Below are positions 8,826-17,824 of a stretch of DNA of 64,000 nt, in pieces. Within the stretch, counting starts at the first letter, position 1; each line of letters begins with the position of its first letter. The DNA is from CAMBRQ01 sp945870325 (GTDB lineage: Bacteria; Bacillota; Clostridia; Lachnospirales; Lachnospiraceae), in contig NZ_JBNPMC010000015.1 in assembly GCF_050313795.1 (NCBI RefSeq), positions 1 through 64,000 on the forward strand. Reading direction: 5' to 3'. The position numbers and the translations under genes were made by a program. The notes beneath the pieces are model-generated. The model was not told the DNA's origin and did no database searches. It worked only from the letters and a program-made list of their open reading frames with translations.

Positions 8826-9116
8826 ATGGATGAATACATGACAGTCGAACTGACACTCGACAATGATGAAGTTGTTGAATGCGCCATCCTCACTCTCTTC
8901 GAGGCAGACGGCAAAGAATACATCGCCCTGCTCCCTCTGAACGAGAATGGAGAGACAGAAGACGGCGATGTATACCTCTACCGCTACCTGGAGAATGAAG
9001 CGGGCGAACCTGAACTTGCCAACATTGATGATGATGACGAGTACGAGGTTGCCGCAGATGCATTCGATGAGTGGATGGATACCCAGGAATTCGAGGAGTT
9101 AGACGGCGAGGAATAA
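8826..9116 (+). CDS. DUF1292 domain protein
   Basis: This is a small, very acidic protein (96 aa) of the DUF1292 family (YrzB-like). The typical core is visible: VELTLDNDEVVECAIL, then EYIALLPL and YLYRYLE, with an acidic C-terminal tail. The function is not known. In other Firmicutes it is usually found beside yrvK/ruvX (yrrK) and alaS, which are absent here. The start at 8826 has AAGGAG at 9 nt spacing. The 3' end overlaps the convergent helicase gene by 18 nt. Confidence 0.85.
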   Translation: MDEYMTVELTLDNDEVVECAILTLFEADGKEYIALLPLNENGETEDGDVYLYRYLENEAGEPELANIDDDDEYEVAADAFDEWMDTQEFEELDGEE

Positions 9117-10985
9117 TTCTTCAACAAAACGGGAAGGACTTAGGTCTTTTCCGTTTTTTTCTTTTACATAACTGATAATCAGCCTGCTCTTGGCTCTGGT
9201 CATCGCCACATAGAACAGACGCCGTTCCTCCTCTAACTCCTCCTCCGTCTTTGCTTTCTTATAAGGGATGCTTCCTTCGTTGCCTGCGATGATGAATACC
9301 AGTTCATACTCAAGCCCCTTTGCTCCATGTATAGTCATAAGTGCTACACCTTCTTTACTGCTGCTTCCTGCTTTCTGCTGCTCAAGCATAGCTTTATAAT
9401 TCTCTACATGGACGAACCATTCTGCAATCGTCTGGTATTCTTTGGAATTCTGCTGAATCTCTTCTAACACTGCCATAAGCTCCTCTAGTGGAATCTTCCG
9501 GAACGCCGCATATTCTCTTAAGAATTCATCATACCCCATACTCTTTCTGATATACTGGATCGCCGCATAAGGCGTCTTATCCTTAATCATCTTCATATCC
9601 CATTCCAACTGATCGATCCTGTCCATCATCCAGTCCTTATCACAGTAAAAGTTGCGTAATGACTCATAGGATATCCTGCCATCTTTCATACTGTCACGGC
9701 TAATATATCTCTTCGGCCTGTTTGCAATCTGAAGAAAATATTTCCGCTCATACTCTCCCTGTGACAGATGAAAGTAACTGCTGATATCCGTTCCGATAAA
9801 ATGGTCATAAATATTATTCAGATGCTCCTTCATGGTAAATGGAATCTGATATTCCGTCATCATCTCTGACAATGCTCTTGCATCCAGGTTCGTCCGGTAC
9901 AATACCGCCATCTGCTCGTACGGGATACCACGGTCTGCATATTCCCGGACTGTCTCAAGGATATATTTACTTTCTTCTACCGGATCTCTGACTTCCTGTA
10001 CGTGAATCGTCTCCCCCGGCTTCTTCTTCGCAACAATCTCTTTCTCATAGCGCTCCTGATTATGACTGATGACCCGCAGCGCACCGTTAACAATGTGTGC
10101 ATTCGAACGGTAATTCACATTCAGAAGAATCTGTTTTGCCTGCGGATAATCCTTCGCGAATTCCATCATAATTCCGGGCTTCGCCCCACGGAATCCGTAG
10201 ATGGACTGATCATCATCCCCAACAATAAAGAGATTATCCTGCGGTGCTGCCAGCATACGCACCACATCATACTGTGCCTGATTCACATCCTGGAATTCAT
10301 CCACCAGAATATACCGGAATTTTTGCTGCCACTTTTCCAGGATATCCGATCTTCGTCTGAACAGATCCCTGCACATGATAAGCATATCTTCAAAATCAAT
10401 CTTTCTTAATCTTCTTTTCTCTTCTTCATAAGTCTGGTACAGTTCCCGAAACCTGCCGGCCACGTAGCGAGTTGATTCATAATCTCCGATATCATAGCAA
10501 TTATTCTTCACATTGCCAATCTCAATTGCCAGTTCCTGAAGATAATCTCTTTCATCATCAACTGACGGCAGTTCCTCCCAATCCATACGGGAGGCTGCCT
10601 GCTTAATGAGTCCGTATTTTTCTTCTTCTGACAACAGATTAGACTGATTCAGACTATATGCCCATTTCAAGATTCCATAATAGATCCCATGAAAAGTACC
10701 AAACGTCACGGGCAACCCCGCACGTCCCATAATCTGCCGGAATCTGTTCTTCATCTCATTCGCAGCATACTTTGTAAAGGTAATGACCAGAATCTCTTCT
10801 GGTCTTACCTTATACTTTGTAATCAGATATTCTATTCTTTTCGCTATGGTAAGAGTTTTCCCGGAACCGGGACCGGCAAGGACCATACAAGGTCCATCCT
10901 TGTGGGCGACTGCCTCAGCCTGAGCCTGATTTAAACCTACGAGACCTGCCACCGGCAGACCCTTACGGATGCTTTGGCAACTCAT
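9099..10985 (-). CDS. UvrD/PcrA-like ATP-dependent DNA helicase
   Basis: This is a superfamily 1A helicase (628 aa) that would unwind DNA in repair. The motifs are in order: Walker A AGPGSGKT, TFTKYAANEM, DEFQDVN (Walker B), GDDDQSIYGFRGA (motif III), NYRS (motif IV), TIHGAKGLEYE (motif V) and YVAMTRAK (motif VI). It is shorter than PcrA (about 740 aa) and lacks the usual C-terminal extension. The first about 18 residues (SCQSIRKGLPVAGLVGL) are encoded by a repeat found twice more in the window as non-coding DNA. The native start may therefore have been replaced or extended. It follows gltX by 10 nt on the same strand. Confidence 0.9.
   Translation of the reverse strand: MSCQSIRKGLPVAGLVGLNQAQAEAVAHKDGPCMVLAGPGSGKTLTIAKRIEYLITKYKVRPEEILVITFTKYAANEMKNRFRQIMGRAGLPVTFGTFHGIYYGILKWAYSLNQSNLLSEEEKYGLIKQAASRMDWEELPSVDDERDYLQELAIEIGNVKNNCYDIGDYESTRYVAGRFRELYQTYEEEKRRLRKIDFEDMLIMCRDLFRRRSDILEKWQQKFRYILVDEFQDVNQAQYDVVRMLAAPQDNLFIVGDDDQSIYGFRGAKPGIMMEFAKDYPQAKQILLNVNYRSNAHIVNGALRVISHNQERYEKEIVAKKKPGETIHVQEVRDPVEESKYILETVREYADRGIPYEQMAVLYRTNLDARALSEMMTEYQIPFTMKEHLNNIYDHFIGTDISSYFHLSQGEYERKYFLQIANRPKRYISRDSMKDGRISYESLRNFYCDKDWMMDRIDQLEWDMKMIKDKTPYAAIQYIRKSMGYDEFLREYAAFRKIPLEELMAVLEEIQQNSKEYQTIAEWFVHVENYKAMLEQQKAGSSSKEGVALMTIHGAKGLEYELVFIIAGNEGSIPYKKAKTEEELEEERRLFYVAMTRAKSRLIISYVKEKNGKDLSPSRFVEELFLAV
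9129..9160 (+). terminator. Intrinsic terminator of DUF1292 gene
   Basis: An 11-bp stem (9129-9139 with 9144-9154, including two G-U pairs) with loop TTAG is followed by a T-run. It lies inside the 3' end of the convergent helicase gene. Confidence 0.75.
10934..10982. repeat. 47-bp repeat, copy 1 (inside helicase 5' end)
   Basis: This shares the pattern AACCTAC..., CTGCCACCGGCAG, CCCTTACGGATGC, TGGCAACT with copies at 40603-40651 and 56615-56662, all in the same orientation. It includes a small palindrome CTGCC-ACC-GGCAG. Here it forms residues 2-18 of the helicase. Confidence 0.75.
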
Positions 10986-10995
10986 AAGATTCCCC

Positions 10996-12456
10996 TTATC
11001 TACTTAATAATTCAATACCTTTTCTGATTCTTCTAAGAGATTCCTCTTTGCCAAGGATCTCCATAATCTCTGTTGCGCCTCCAGGTGTGTTCTGCTTTCC
11101 TGACACAGCGGTTCTTACCGGCCACATCACATAACCAGTCTTGAATCCCTTCTCATCCACATAGCCCTTCAGCACGGCAAAAAGCGCATCATTGCTATAA
11201 TCTTCCTGTGCCTCAAGAAGCGGCAATACATCTTTCAGAACCTCCAGGGACTTCTCCTCATTGGTCTTCATCTTCTTATGGCAATACATTGCTGTATCAT
11301 ACTCCGGCAGTTCCTCGAAGAAATCAATCTGCTCTGCGATATCCGGGAAAATCTCGATTCTGGTCTTCACTAATGCCGCAATCTTCTTAAGATCATAATT
11401 CTTCGTTACTACTTTCCGGATATACGGCTCCGCCATCTCGTAGAACTTGTCCGCATCCATTGCCTTAAAGTATTCTCCATTCATCCATTTTAACTTCACA
11501 ATATCAAATACGGCCGGAGACTTACTCATATGACGGTAATCGAACTCTTTTACCAGTTCCTCTAAAGAGAAGATTTCCTGATTGCCAGTCGGGCACCAGC
11601 CCAGCAGTGCCACATAGTTTACAACTGCTTCCGTAATGAAGCCCTGATCAATCAGATCTTCGTAAGAAGAATGGCCGCAACGCTTGCTTAACTTCTTATG
11701 ATTCTCATCTGTAATCAGAGGGCAGTGCACATAAGTTGGCACTTCCCACCCAAAAGCCTCATAGATCTTATTGTATTTCGGCGCAGAAGAAAGATACTCA
11801 TTTCCACGCACCACATGGGTAATTCCCATCAAGTGATCATCGATTACATTGGCAAAATTATAAGTTGGGTATCCGTCGGATTTGATCAGGATCAGATCCT
11901 CCAACTCTGCATTCGGCACCGTAATATCTCCATAGATATCATCATGGAAGGTTGTAGTTCCTTCTGTCGGCATATTAAAGCGGATTACATACGGCTTGCC
12001 CGCTGCCAGATTCGCTTCAACCTCTTCTTTGCTCAGTCCCAGACAGTGCTTGTCGTAGACCACGATCTCCGTCTTGCCATCCTCAGAAACGCTGCTTCTT
12101 AAGGACTCCAGCCTCTCCTTATCACAGAAACAATAATAAGCATCCCCCTGCTCGATTAACTGCTTCGCATATTTCAGATAGAGGCCGGAAGCATTACGCT
12201 CACTCTGTACATATGGACCAACTCCGCCATCCTTGTCCGGTCCTTCATCATGAACCAATCCTGTTTCTTCTAATGTATGATAAATGATTTCTAATGCGCC
12301 TTCTACAAAACGTTCCTGATCTGTATCCTCAATTCTAAGCATAAAATCCCCATCTTCATGTTTCGCAACCAGATAGGCATAAAGCGCAGTTCTCAAGTTC
12401 CCCACATGCATTCTGCCGGTAGGACTTGGTGCAAATCTTGTTCTTACTTTACTCAT
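10996..12456 (-). CDS. gltX: Glutamyl-tRNA synthetase
   Basis: This class I aminoacyl-tRNA synthetase charges tRNA-Glu. The HIGH-type signature is FAPSPTGRMHVGN at the N terminus, and the KMSKS-type loop is KLSKR at about residue 240. The length of 486 aa is normal. Many Firmicutes use one GltX for both tRNA-Glu and tRNA-Gln together with GatCAB; which applies here cannot be told. The start has AGGAG at a good distance. No T-box leader was seen upstream. Confidence 0.97.
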   Translation of the reverse strand: MSKVRTRFAPSPTGRMHVGNLRTALYAYLVAKHEDGDFMLRIEDTDQERFVEGALEIIYHTLEETGLVHDEGPDKDGGVGPYVQSERNASGLYLKYAKQLIEQGDAYYCFCDKERLESLRSSVSEDGKTEIVVYDKHCLGLSKEEVEANLAAGKPYVIRFNMPTEGTTTFHDDIYGDITVPNAELEDLILIKSDGYPTYNFANVIDDHLMGITHVVRGNEYLSSAPKYNKIYEAFGWEVPTYVHCPLITDENHKKLSKRCGHSSYEDLIDQGFITEAVVNYVALLGWCPTGNQEIFSLEELVKEFDYRHMSKSPAVFDIVKLKWMNGEYFKAMDADKFYEMAEPYIRKVVTKNYDLKKIAALVKTRIEIFPDIAEQIDFFEELPEYDTAMYCHKKMKTNEEKSLEVLKDVLPLLEAQEDYSNDALFAVLKGYVDEKGFKTGYVMWPVRTAVSGKQNTPGGATEIMEILGKEESLRRIRKGIELLSR

Positions 12457-12546
12457 GACTAATCTCCTACTTCCTTTCGTAATTTCTCTATTGCCAACTT
12501 ATTGTAGCACAATCCATTTATTTCTATCAACCATTTCTGCTCTTTC

Positions 12547-13065
12547 TTAACTCTTATTCTTCTTAAGCCGCAGTCTTCTCAGATGATTCAGCCGGAATCG
12601 CTGCCTCCAGTACCGCAATTGGAAGAACTCTCTTGGAATTGATACGATGCATACAATTCCAAGTACAATCGCAAATGCAACCTTAACAGCACCCATTCCC
12701 CGCACGACCGCCTCTGACAACTGATTGGTCACCAGATAATATGCCGTATAGTATACTCCCGCTCCCGGCACCATCGGCAGGATGCCAGCCACAAGGAATA
12801 TGGTAATCGGACATTTTAGCCGGACGGTCAGCATTCTGGATATGAGGACCACCACCAAGGTACCAAAGAAAGATGCTACCGCCGCCGAAGTATGTACTTC
12901 TGCCACACGATACACGAACCATCCGGCAGCACCGGTAAATCCGCAGCTAAGATAGAACCTTCTCGGTACATTGAACAGTATTGCATATCCCACCGTTCCC
13001 AGAAAAGCATAGACAATCTGCAGAAAAAGGCTCACAGTAAAGAAATCCGCTAACCGCTCCATCAT
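12547..13065 (-). CDS. Threonine/serine exporter, small membrane subunit (ThrE C-terminal half)
   Basis: This is a 172-aa protein with about five membrane spans matching the ThrE_2/DUF3815 half of the split ThrE exporter, including the typical LVAGILPMVPGAGVYYTAYYL segment. It pairs with the larger subunit whose gene overlaps its start by 4 nt (ATGA). Together they should export threonine, serine or small peptides. The C terminus is very basic (RLRLKKNKS), as expected for a cytoplasmic tail. Confidence 0.85.
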   Translation of the reverse strand: MMERLADFFTVSLFLQIVYAFLGTVGYAILFNVPRRFYLSCGFTGAAGWFVYRVAEVHTSAAVASFFGTLVVVLISRMLTVRLKCPITIFLVAGILPMVPGAGVYYTAYYLVTNQLSEAVVRGMGAVKVAFAIVLGIVCIVSIPREFFQLRYWRQRFRLNHLRRLRLKKNKS

Positions 13066-14294
13066 AATACCAGACCTCCTCCCATATTATTATAGATGCT
13101 TAACGTCAGACCTACTCCGATGGCAATGTAGACGAACACAAGCAGTGCATCGATCATCCGGACTGTTCCGGACAGGAAATCACTGTCTGCAATATCCCGA
13201 ATTGCATTGACGAATGCCAGTCCCGGTACCAGCGGCATGATCGCACCGACGATCATCCCCCCTAGTTGGATACCGTGAAGCCCCGGAATGCGCAGGATCA
13301 CGATTGCCAAGGCAGTCATGATTGCACCACCTACAATATTAACGATCATCTTGGACATCTTGTGTCTCTGTGCGATCAGTACCCATATGTACAGAAAACA
13401 TCCGATGAAGAATGCCATCACGCTTTCTAACAGATTCGCCCCCAGCAGATACCCATAACATCCACTGCTAAGCCCCGCCGCAAGAATCTGAAAATATCCT
13501 TTTTGCTGCGGCATCTTCTCAATCTCTTTTAATCTCTTGGATGCCTCTTCCATACTGATATGTCCTGCAGATATCTCTCTTGATAAATCATTCACTTCTG
13601 CTACGATTCCAAGATGCGAGCCGGATAAGGGAACTTGTTTTACCTTCGTATATGCTTTCTCCGTACCATGCTCTGCCGTAACAAAGATAGCATGACTTAA
13701 CGTAAACGTATCCACATACTCTACATGGAAACGATTGCAGATTCTGGTAATCGTCTCCTCCACACGGAATATCTCGGCGCCGCTCTTCAAGAGTATTCTT
13801 CCTGCCTCCAGCGCAAAATCCACTACCTTCTTTATATCTACCTCTGATTCCAGATGTTTCTTCAGATAGATCATATCCCGAAGCCTGATTCCGTCCTCGT
13901 AGATCGGCTCTCTGTAATGATCCGTGAAAAAGTTTGCGACAATGTGTGAATTCACAAACCCACACTTCTCATAGAATTCAATCGTCTTCGTACAATTCCC
14001 TGTTCCCACATACATGATATCGCAACTGTTACTGTAATGCTCGCACAGATAATTGATCATATACTTTGCATAACCCTTTCCACGATCCTCCATTCGGGTT
14101 GCCAGGTTCTTTAGTTCACACTTACGATTGTTCAACAGCTTCACCACACAGATCGTTCTGATCTCACAGTCATCAATTAAGACAAACAGCTCGCCGTCAT
14201 CCAGATAGCGCTCAATCATATCCTCCTGAGGGTCAGCTATTAGCAGCATATCCATATATTTTTGTTTGTTTTCTGTTATCTGTTGAATCTTCAT
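13062..14294 (-). CDS. GNAT acetyltransferase fused to ThrE-type exporter subunit
   Basis: Residues 1 to about 140 are a GNAT N-acetyltransferase domain (CELKNLATRMEDRGKGYAKYMI is the acetyl-CoA-binding motif A, and EFYEKCGFVNSHIV is motif B). Residues from about 150 onward are a DUF1212/ThrE domain: the cytoplasmic part ALEAGRILLKSGAEIFRVEET, then about five membrane spans with MIVGAIMPLVPGLAFVNAIRD. The whole 410-aa frame is open with no slippery site or stop. ThrE subunits normally lack the acetyltransferase. A plausible idea is acetylation of the exported substrate or of the pump, but this is inference. The partner subunit overlaps the 3' end. Confidence 0.85.
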   Translation of the reverse strand: MKIQQITENKQKYMDMLLIADPQEDMIERYLDDGELFVLIDDCEIRTICVVKLLNNRKCELKNLATRMEDRGKGYAKYMINYLCEHYSNSCDIMYVGTGNCTKTIEFYEKCGFVNSHIVANFFTDHYREPIYEDGIRLRDMIYLKKHLESEVDIKKVVDFALEAGRILLKSGAEIFRVEETITRICNRFHVEYVDTFTLSHAIFVTAEHGTEKAYTKVKQVPLSGSHLGIVAEVNDLSREISAGHISMEEASKRLKEIEKMPQQKGYFQILAAGLSSGCYGYLLGANLLESVMAFFIGCFLYIWVLIAQRHKMSKMIVNIVGGAIMTALAIVILRIPGLHGIQLGGMIVGAIMPLVPGLAFVNAIRDIADSDFLSGTVRMIDALLVFVYIAIGVGLTLSIYNNMGGGLVL

Positions 14295-14373
14295 ATTCTA
14301 TCCCTTCAAAGCCATAATCTTATTTATTATAACACCAGATTTTTCAAAATTATAGAGGCTTTGTAAAAATTTT

Positions 14374-14413
14374 GAGGACAGCACCTCGGATTTCCATCCA
14401 AAGCACTGTCCTC
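14374..14413 (-). terminator. Terminator-like stem-loop
   Basis: GAGGACAG (14374-14381) pairs perfectly with CTGTCCTC (14406-14413) around a 24-nt loop. On the minus strand it is followed by AAAATTTTT, so it is a moderate terminator for the upstream anchored protein gene. Confidence 0.5.
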
Positions 14414-14428
14414 TTTTCGTAAATTCTC

Positions 14429-15232
14429 CTATTCATATTCCATGCCTGCCATCGGTCTCCCATTCGGATAGGCAAATATCCCGCCTGATTTGGTATATAA
14501 GATTCCATCGCGACTGCAATAGGACGGATTATCAGCAGCAACCTCGATATAAAACAAAGATACAAATCTATCGAATACGCCTGGCTCAATATCACTTATA
14601 TTAGCCGGAATATAGATTTCTGTCGTCTCTTCACCCAGTCCATCCAACGCTCCCTTAACAATTCCAATACACTTCTCATCTGTAGGAATCACCAATATGC
14701 CATCCGTTGCCGAAACTTTATCTGTATAGCCTGTAATATATCCATCCGCATTGCATATGAATCCAGATATCTCCAACTGTTCTTCACCTGCTGCTCCTGC
14801 TTCGTCTGCTGCTCCCTCTGCTCCGACTGCGGCAGAAGCATCCTCATTCGGCAGCGCAATCATCTCATCCTTCCCCAGTTCTTCAAGTGAATCCGCTACT
14901 GCTCCTCCAGGTATATTCGCTGCCGCCAGTTCAGACACAGCCACTGACAGATGAATGCTTTCCTCTATCTTCTCCGACAATATATTCCGGGCATGATCAA
15001 CTGTCATCTTCACTGAAGCACAGACATTCTTCATATGTATTCCGGCATTCGGTCTGGTCACGGGATGCTTTGATGTAATACTTGTTGGCACTTCTTCATA
15101 ACTGTTTACTTGATTCAGACCATAGACATATAGTCCCAGGCAACATACCGCTAAAAGAATTCCACTTAAGATCCTCCTCCATGGCACAACAATTTCTATG
15201 TCTATCATTGGCATTTTTAACACTTCATCCAT
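14429..15232 (-). CDS. Membrane-anchored protein with BspA/LRR_5-like end
   Basis: This is a 267-aa protein with an N-terminal signal-anchor (RRILSGILLAVCCLGLYVYGL). A low-complexity Ala/Glu/Gly stretch around residues 125-150 follows. The C-terminal about 80 residues read like a single BspA-type leucine-rich repeat (TEIYIPANISDIEPGVFDRF, IEVAADNPSYCSRDGILYTK). The bulk should lie outside the cell. No enzyme motif is seen and I assign no function. GGGGG lies 6 nt before the ATG at 15232 but directly against the ATG at 15238, so the later start is chosen. Confidence 0.6.
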   Translation of the reverse strand: MDEVLKMPMIDIEIVVPWRRILSGILLAVCCLGLYVYGLNQVNSYEEVPTSITSKHPVTRPNAGIHMKNVCASVKMTVDHARNILSEKIEESIHLSVAVSELAAANIPGGAVADSLEELGKDEMIALPNEDASAAVGAEGAADEAGAAGEEQLEISGFICNADGYITGYTDKVSATDGILVIPTDEKCIGIVKGALDGLGEETTEIYIPANISDIEPGVFDRFVSLFYIEVAADNPSYCSRDGILYTKSGGIFAYPNGRPMAGMEYE

Positions 15233-15284
15233 AACCATCCCCCATTTCTCAGCCCATTATATAGTTCCCCTTAGGCAAAACAAA

Positions 15285-15309
15285 GTGGCATCATGACACC
15301 CGATACCAC
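15285..15309 (-). terminator. Intrinsic terminator after trxB
   Basis: An 8-bp stem GTGGTATC/GATGCCAC (minus strand, one G-U) is followed by TTTGTTTTG, 20 nt past the trxB stop. Confidence 0.65.
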
Positions 15310-15329
15310 CTTCTAATCCCCTATGAAAT

Positions 15330-16274
15330 CTAACAATAATCTGACATGCTTCTTTCCACCTGAACCGCAGCAATCGCTCCGTCAGCCGTTGCTGTCACCA
15401 CCTGTCTCAGGCTCTTTACGCGGATATCGCCAGCCGCATACACCCCTGCAATATTCGTATGCATATCTTCATCCGTCAGAATATATCCTCTCTCATCCAT
15501 CTCAACTATGCCTTCGAAGAGCCGTGAATTCGGAATACTTCCAATGAACCCAAACACTCCGAATATGCCGTCCTTCGCATCTGCCTCGATCTGTCTGGTC
15601 TCACCTGTCTTAACATTCTTAACAACCATTCCTTTAAGAAGCCCCTCTCCATAGAGTTCTTCTACCACGGTGTCCCACAAGAACTCAATCTTAGGATTCG
15701 CGAATGCCTTCTCCTGTATTGATCTTGCAGCACGCAGTTCATCACGCCTATGGATGATCGTCACCTTCCTTGCGAATCTGGTAAGATACAATGCCTCTTC
15801 CACTGCCGAATCTCCACCGCCAACCACATATACCTCAAGACCTCTGAAGAAATTCGCATCACAGGTTGCACAATAAGAGACACCCCTGCCTACGAATTCT
15901 GCTTCTCCTTTGCATCCGATTGGTCTTGCATGCGCGCCTGTTGCTATGATCACATTTTTTGCCCTGTATTCTTCTTTCTCCCCAACCAGTACTTTTATCT
16001 CATCCTCAAGATGTACTTCTTTGATCGAATCAACAACACGTTTTGCCCCAAACCTTTCCGCCTGTTGTACCATCCGGGCAACCAGAGACGGTCCCGTCTC
16101 ATCCTCTAACATCTGTCCCGGATAATTCTCAAGTTCTGCTGTAGATGCAATCTGCCCTCCGGTCTGTCCTTTTTCAATCATCAGTACAGACAGCCTGCTC
16201 CTTCCGGCATATAGCCCAGCCGTCAATCCTGCCGGACCTGTCCCAAGTACAATCACATCATATAGTTCCGCCAT
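15330..16274 (-). CDS. trxB: Thioredoxin reductase
   Basis: This flavoprotein (314 aa) transfers electrons from NADPH to thioredoxin. The FAD motif GTGPAGLTAGLYAGR is at the N terminus, the redox-active disulfide is CATC in SYCATCDANFF, the NADPH motif is GGGDSAVEEALYL, and the C-terminal FAD motif is GVYAAGDIR. The AAGGAGG site before the ATG at 16274 is strong. No thioredoxin gene is adjacent. Confidence 0.96.
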   Translation of the reverse strand: MAELYDVIVLGTGPAGLTAGLYAGRSRLSVLMIEKGQTGGQIASTAELENYPGQMLEDETGPSLVARMVQQAERFGAKRVVDSIKEVHLEDEIKVLVGEKEEYRAKNVIIATGAHARPIGCKGEAEFVGRGVSYCATCDANFFRGLEVYVVGGGDSAVEEALYLTRFARKVTIIHRRDELRAARSIQEKAFANPKIEFLWDTVVEELYGEGLLKGMVVKNVKTGETRQIEADAKDGIFGVFGFIGSIPNSRLFEGIVEMDERGYILTDEDMHTNIAGVYAAGDIRVKSLRQVVTATADGAIAAVQVERSMSDYC

Positions 16275-16305
16275 CTGCCTACCTCCTTATGCCATACACT
16301 TTAAT

Positions 16306-16344
16306 AAGGACAATATGGCACACTGGCGTGTGCCTATCGTCCTT
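16306..16344. terminator. Two-part stem-loop between purB and trxB
   Basis: The outer stem AAGGAC/GTCCTT (16306-16311, 16339-16344) encloses an inner stem GGCACAC/GTGTGCC with loop TGGC. It lies just after the purB stop. The T-run is on the plus-strand side, so efficiency on the minus strand is uncertain. Confidence 0.5.
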
Positions 16345-16350
16345 TTTATT

Positions 16351-17784
16351 CTATACATTAATCTCTGCTTTTACACCTAAGATATCTTTTTGTTCTTCTA
16401 ACATTGGATAGACTACATTCTTCAGATATGCGTCTACCTGTACCGCTGCACGTCCTGTGTACTTGGATGGATCCATAGTCTTCTGAAGTTCTTCCTCAGT
16501 TAAGTTAAACGCAGGATCATTCGCAATCAATTCTAACAAATTATTGTCCAATCCCTTCTCTTTTACATTACGTCCGGCTTCCATAGACAGTTCACGGATT
16601 CTCTCATGAAGTTCCTGCCGGTCTCCACCAGCCTTCACTGCATCCATCATGATATTCTCAGTTGCCATAAACGGAAGTTCTGACATGAGACGTTTCTCAA
16701 TAACCTTCGGATATACAACCAGGCCATCTACTACATTCAGGCACAGATCCAGGATACCATCGATTGCCAGGAATCCTTCCGGTACGCTGAGGCGCTTATT
16801 CGCAGAATCATCCAGCGTTCTCTCGAACCACTGGGTTGCAGAAGTAATCGCAGGATTTAGCGCATCGATCATCACATATCTGGACAAAGATGCTATACGC
16901 TCACTTCTCATCGGATTTCTCTTATATGCCATTGCAGAAGATCCGATCTGGCTCTTCTCGAATGGTTCTTCCACTTCTTTCAGATGCTGAAGGAGACGGA
17001 TATCGTTCGAAAACTTATGAGCGCTTGCCGCAATTCCCGCAAGCACATTCAATACTCTCGTGTCTACTTTACGGGAATAGGTCTGTCCGGATACCGGATA
17101 GCATGCTTTGAATCCCATCTTCTCGGCAATCATCGGATCAATCTTATCAATCGTCTCCTGGTCACCATCGAATAATTCCAGGAAACTTGCCTGTGTTCCT
17201 GTTGTTCCTTTAGATCCAAGCAGTTTCAGGCTTCCTTTCACATATTCCAGATCTTCCAGATCCATCATGAATTCCTGCATCCAAAGCGTTGCACGCTTTC
17301 CAACTGTTGTAGGTTGTGCCGGCTGGAAATGTGTGAACGCAAGCGTTGGAAGATTCTTATGCTCGTCTGCGAATTTCGCCAGTTCTGCGATAACGTTGAT
17401 CAGTTTCTTTCTTACAATCTCTAATGCCTCAGACATCAGGATCATATCCGTATTATCTCCTACATAGCAGGAAGTTGCGCCGAGATGAATGATTCCCTTG
17501 GCTTTCGGACACTGCTGTCCATACGCATATACATGAGACATAACGTCATGGCGCACCTGTTTTTCTCTTTCTTTTGCAACCTCATAGTTAATGTCGTCTG
17601 CATGTGCCTTTAACTCTTCAATCTGCTCATCTGTAATTGGCAGCCCTAATTCTTTCTCTGTCTCCGCAAGAGCAATCCACAATCTTCTCCAGGTACGGAA
17701 CTTCTTGTCCGGTGAAAAGATATACTGCATCTCCTTACTTGCATAGCGCTCGGAAAGAGGGCTCTGGTATCTGTCATTTGTCAT
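16351..17784 (-). CDS. purB: Adenylosuccinate lyase
   Basis: This enzyme catalyses two steps of purine synthesis: SAICAR to AICAR, and adenylosuccinate to AMP, each with release of fumarate. The fumarate lyase signature is GSSAMAYKRNP, and the HLGATSCYVGDNTD and HFQPAQPTTVGKR motifs are present. The length is 477 aa. The ATG at 17784 follows AAAGGAGA; the open frame upstream to 17892 is unrelated in sequence and is excluded. It lies 40 nt after purF on the same strand, so purF-purB form an operon. Confidence 0.95.
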   Translation of the reverse strand: MTNDRYQSPLSERYASKEMQYIFSPDKKFRTWRRLWIALAETEKELGLPITDEQIEELKAHADDINYEVAKEREKQVRHDVMSHVYAYGQQCPKAKGIIHLGATSCYVGDNTDMILMSEALEIVRKKLINVIAELAKFADEHKNLPTLAFTHFQPAQPTTVGKRATLWMQEFMMDLEDLEYVKGSLKLLGSKGTTGTQASFLELFDGDQETIDKIDPMIAEKMGFKACYPVSGQTYSRKVDTRVLNVLAGIAASAHKFSNDIRLLQHLKEVEEPFEKSQIGSSAMAYKRNPMRSERIASLSRYVMIDALNPAITSATQWFERTLDDSANKRLSVPEGFLAIDGILDLCLNVVDGLVVYPKVIEKRLMSELPFMATENIMMDAVKAGGDRQELHERIRELSMEAGRNVKEKGLDNNLLELIANDPAFNLTEEELQKTMDPSKYTGRAAVQVDAYLKNVVYPMLEEQKDILGVKAEINV

Positions 17785-17824
17785 ATTTATTTCTCCTTTT
17801 TTTATTTTTAAAGTAGCAAGTGTT

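Noticed and set aside
12457..12546. T-box leader upstream of gltX
   Set aside because: The region is short and lacks the T-box consensus and specifier stem.
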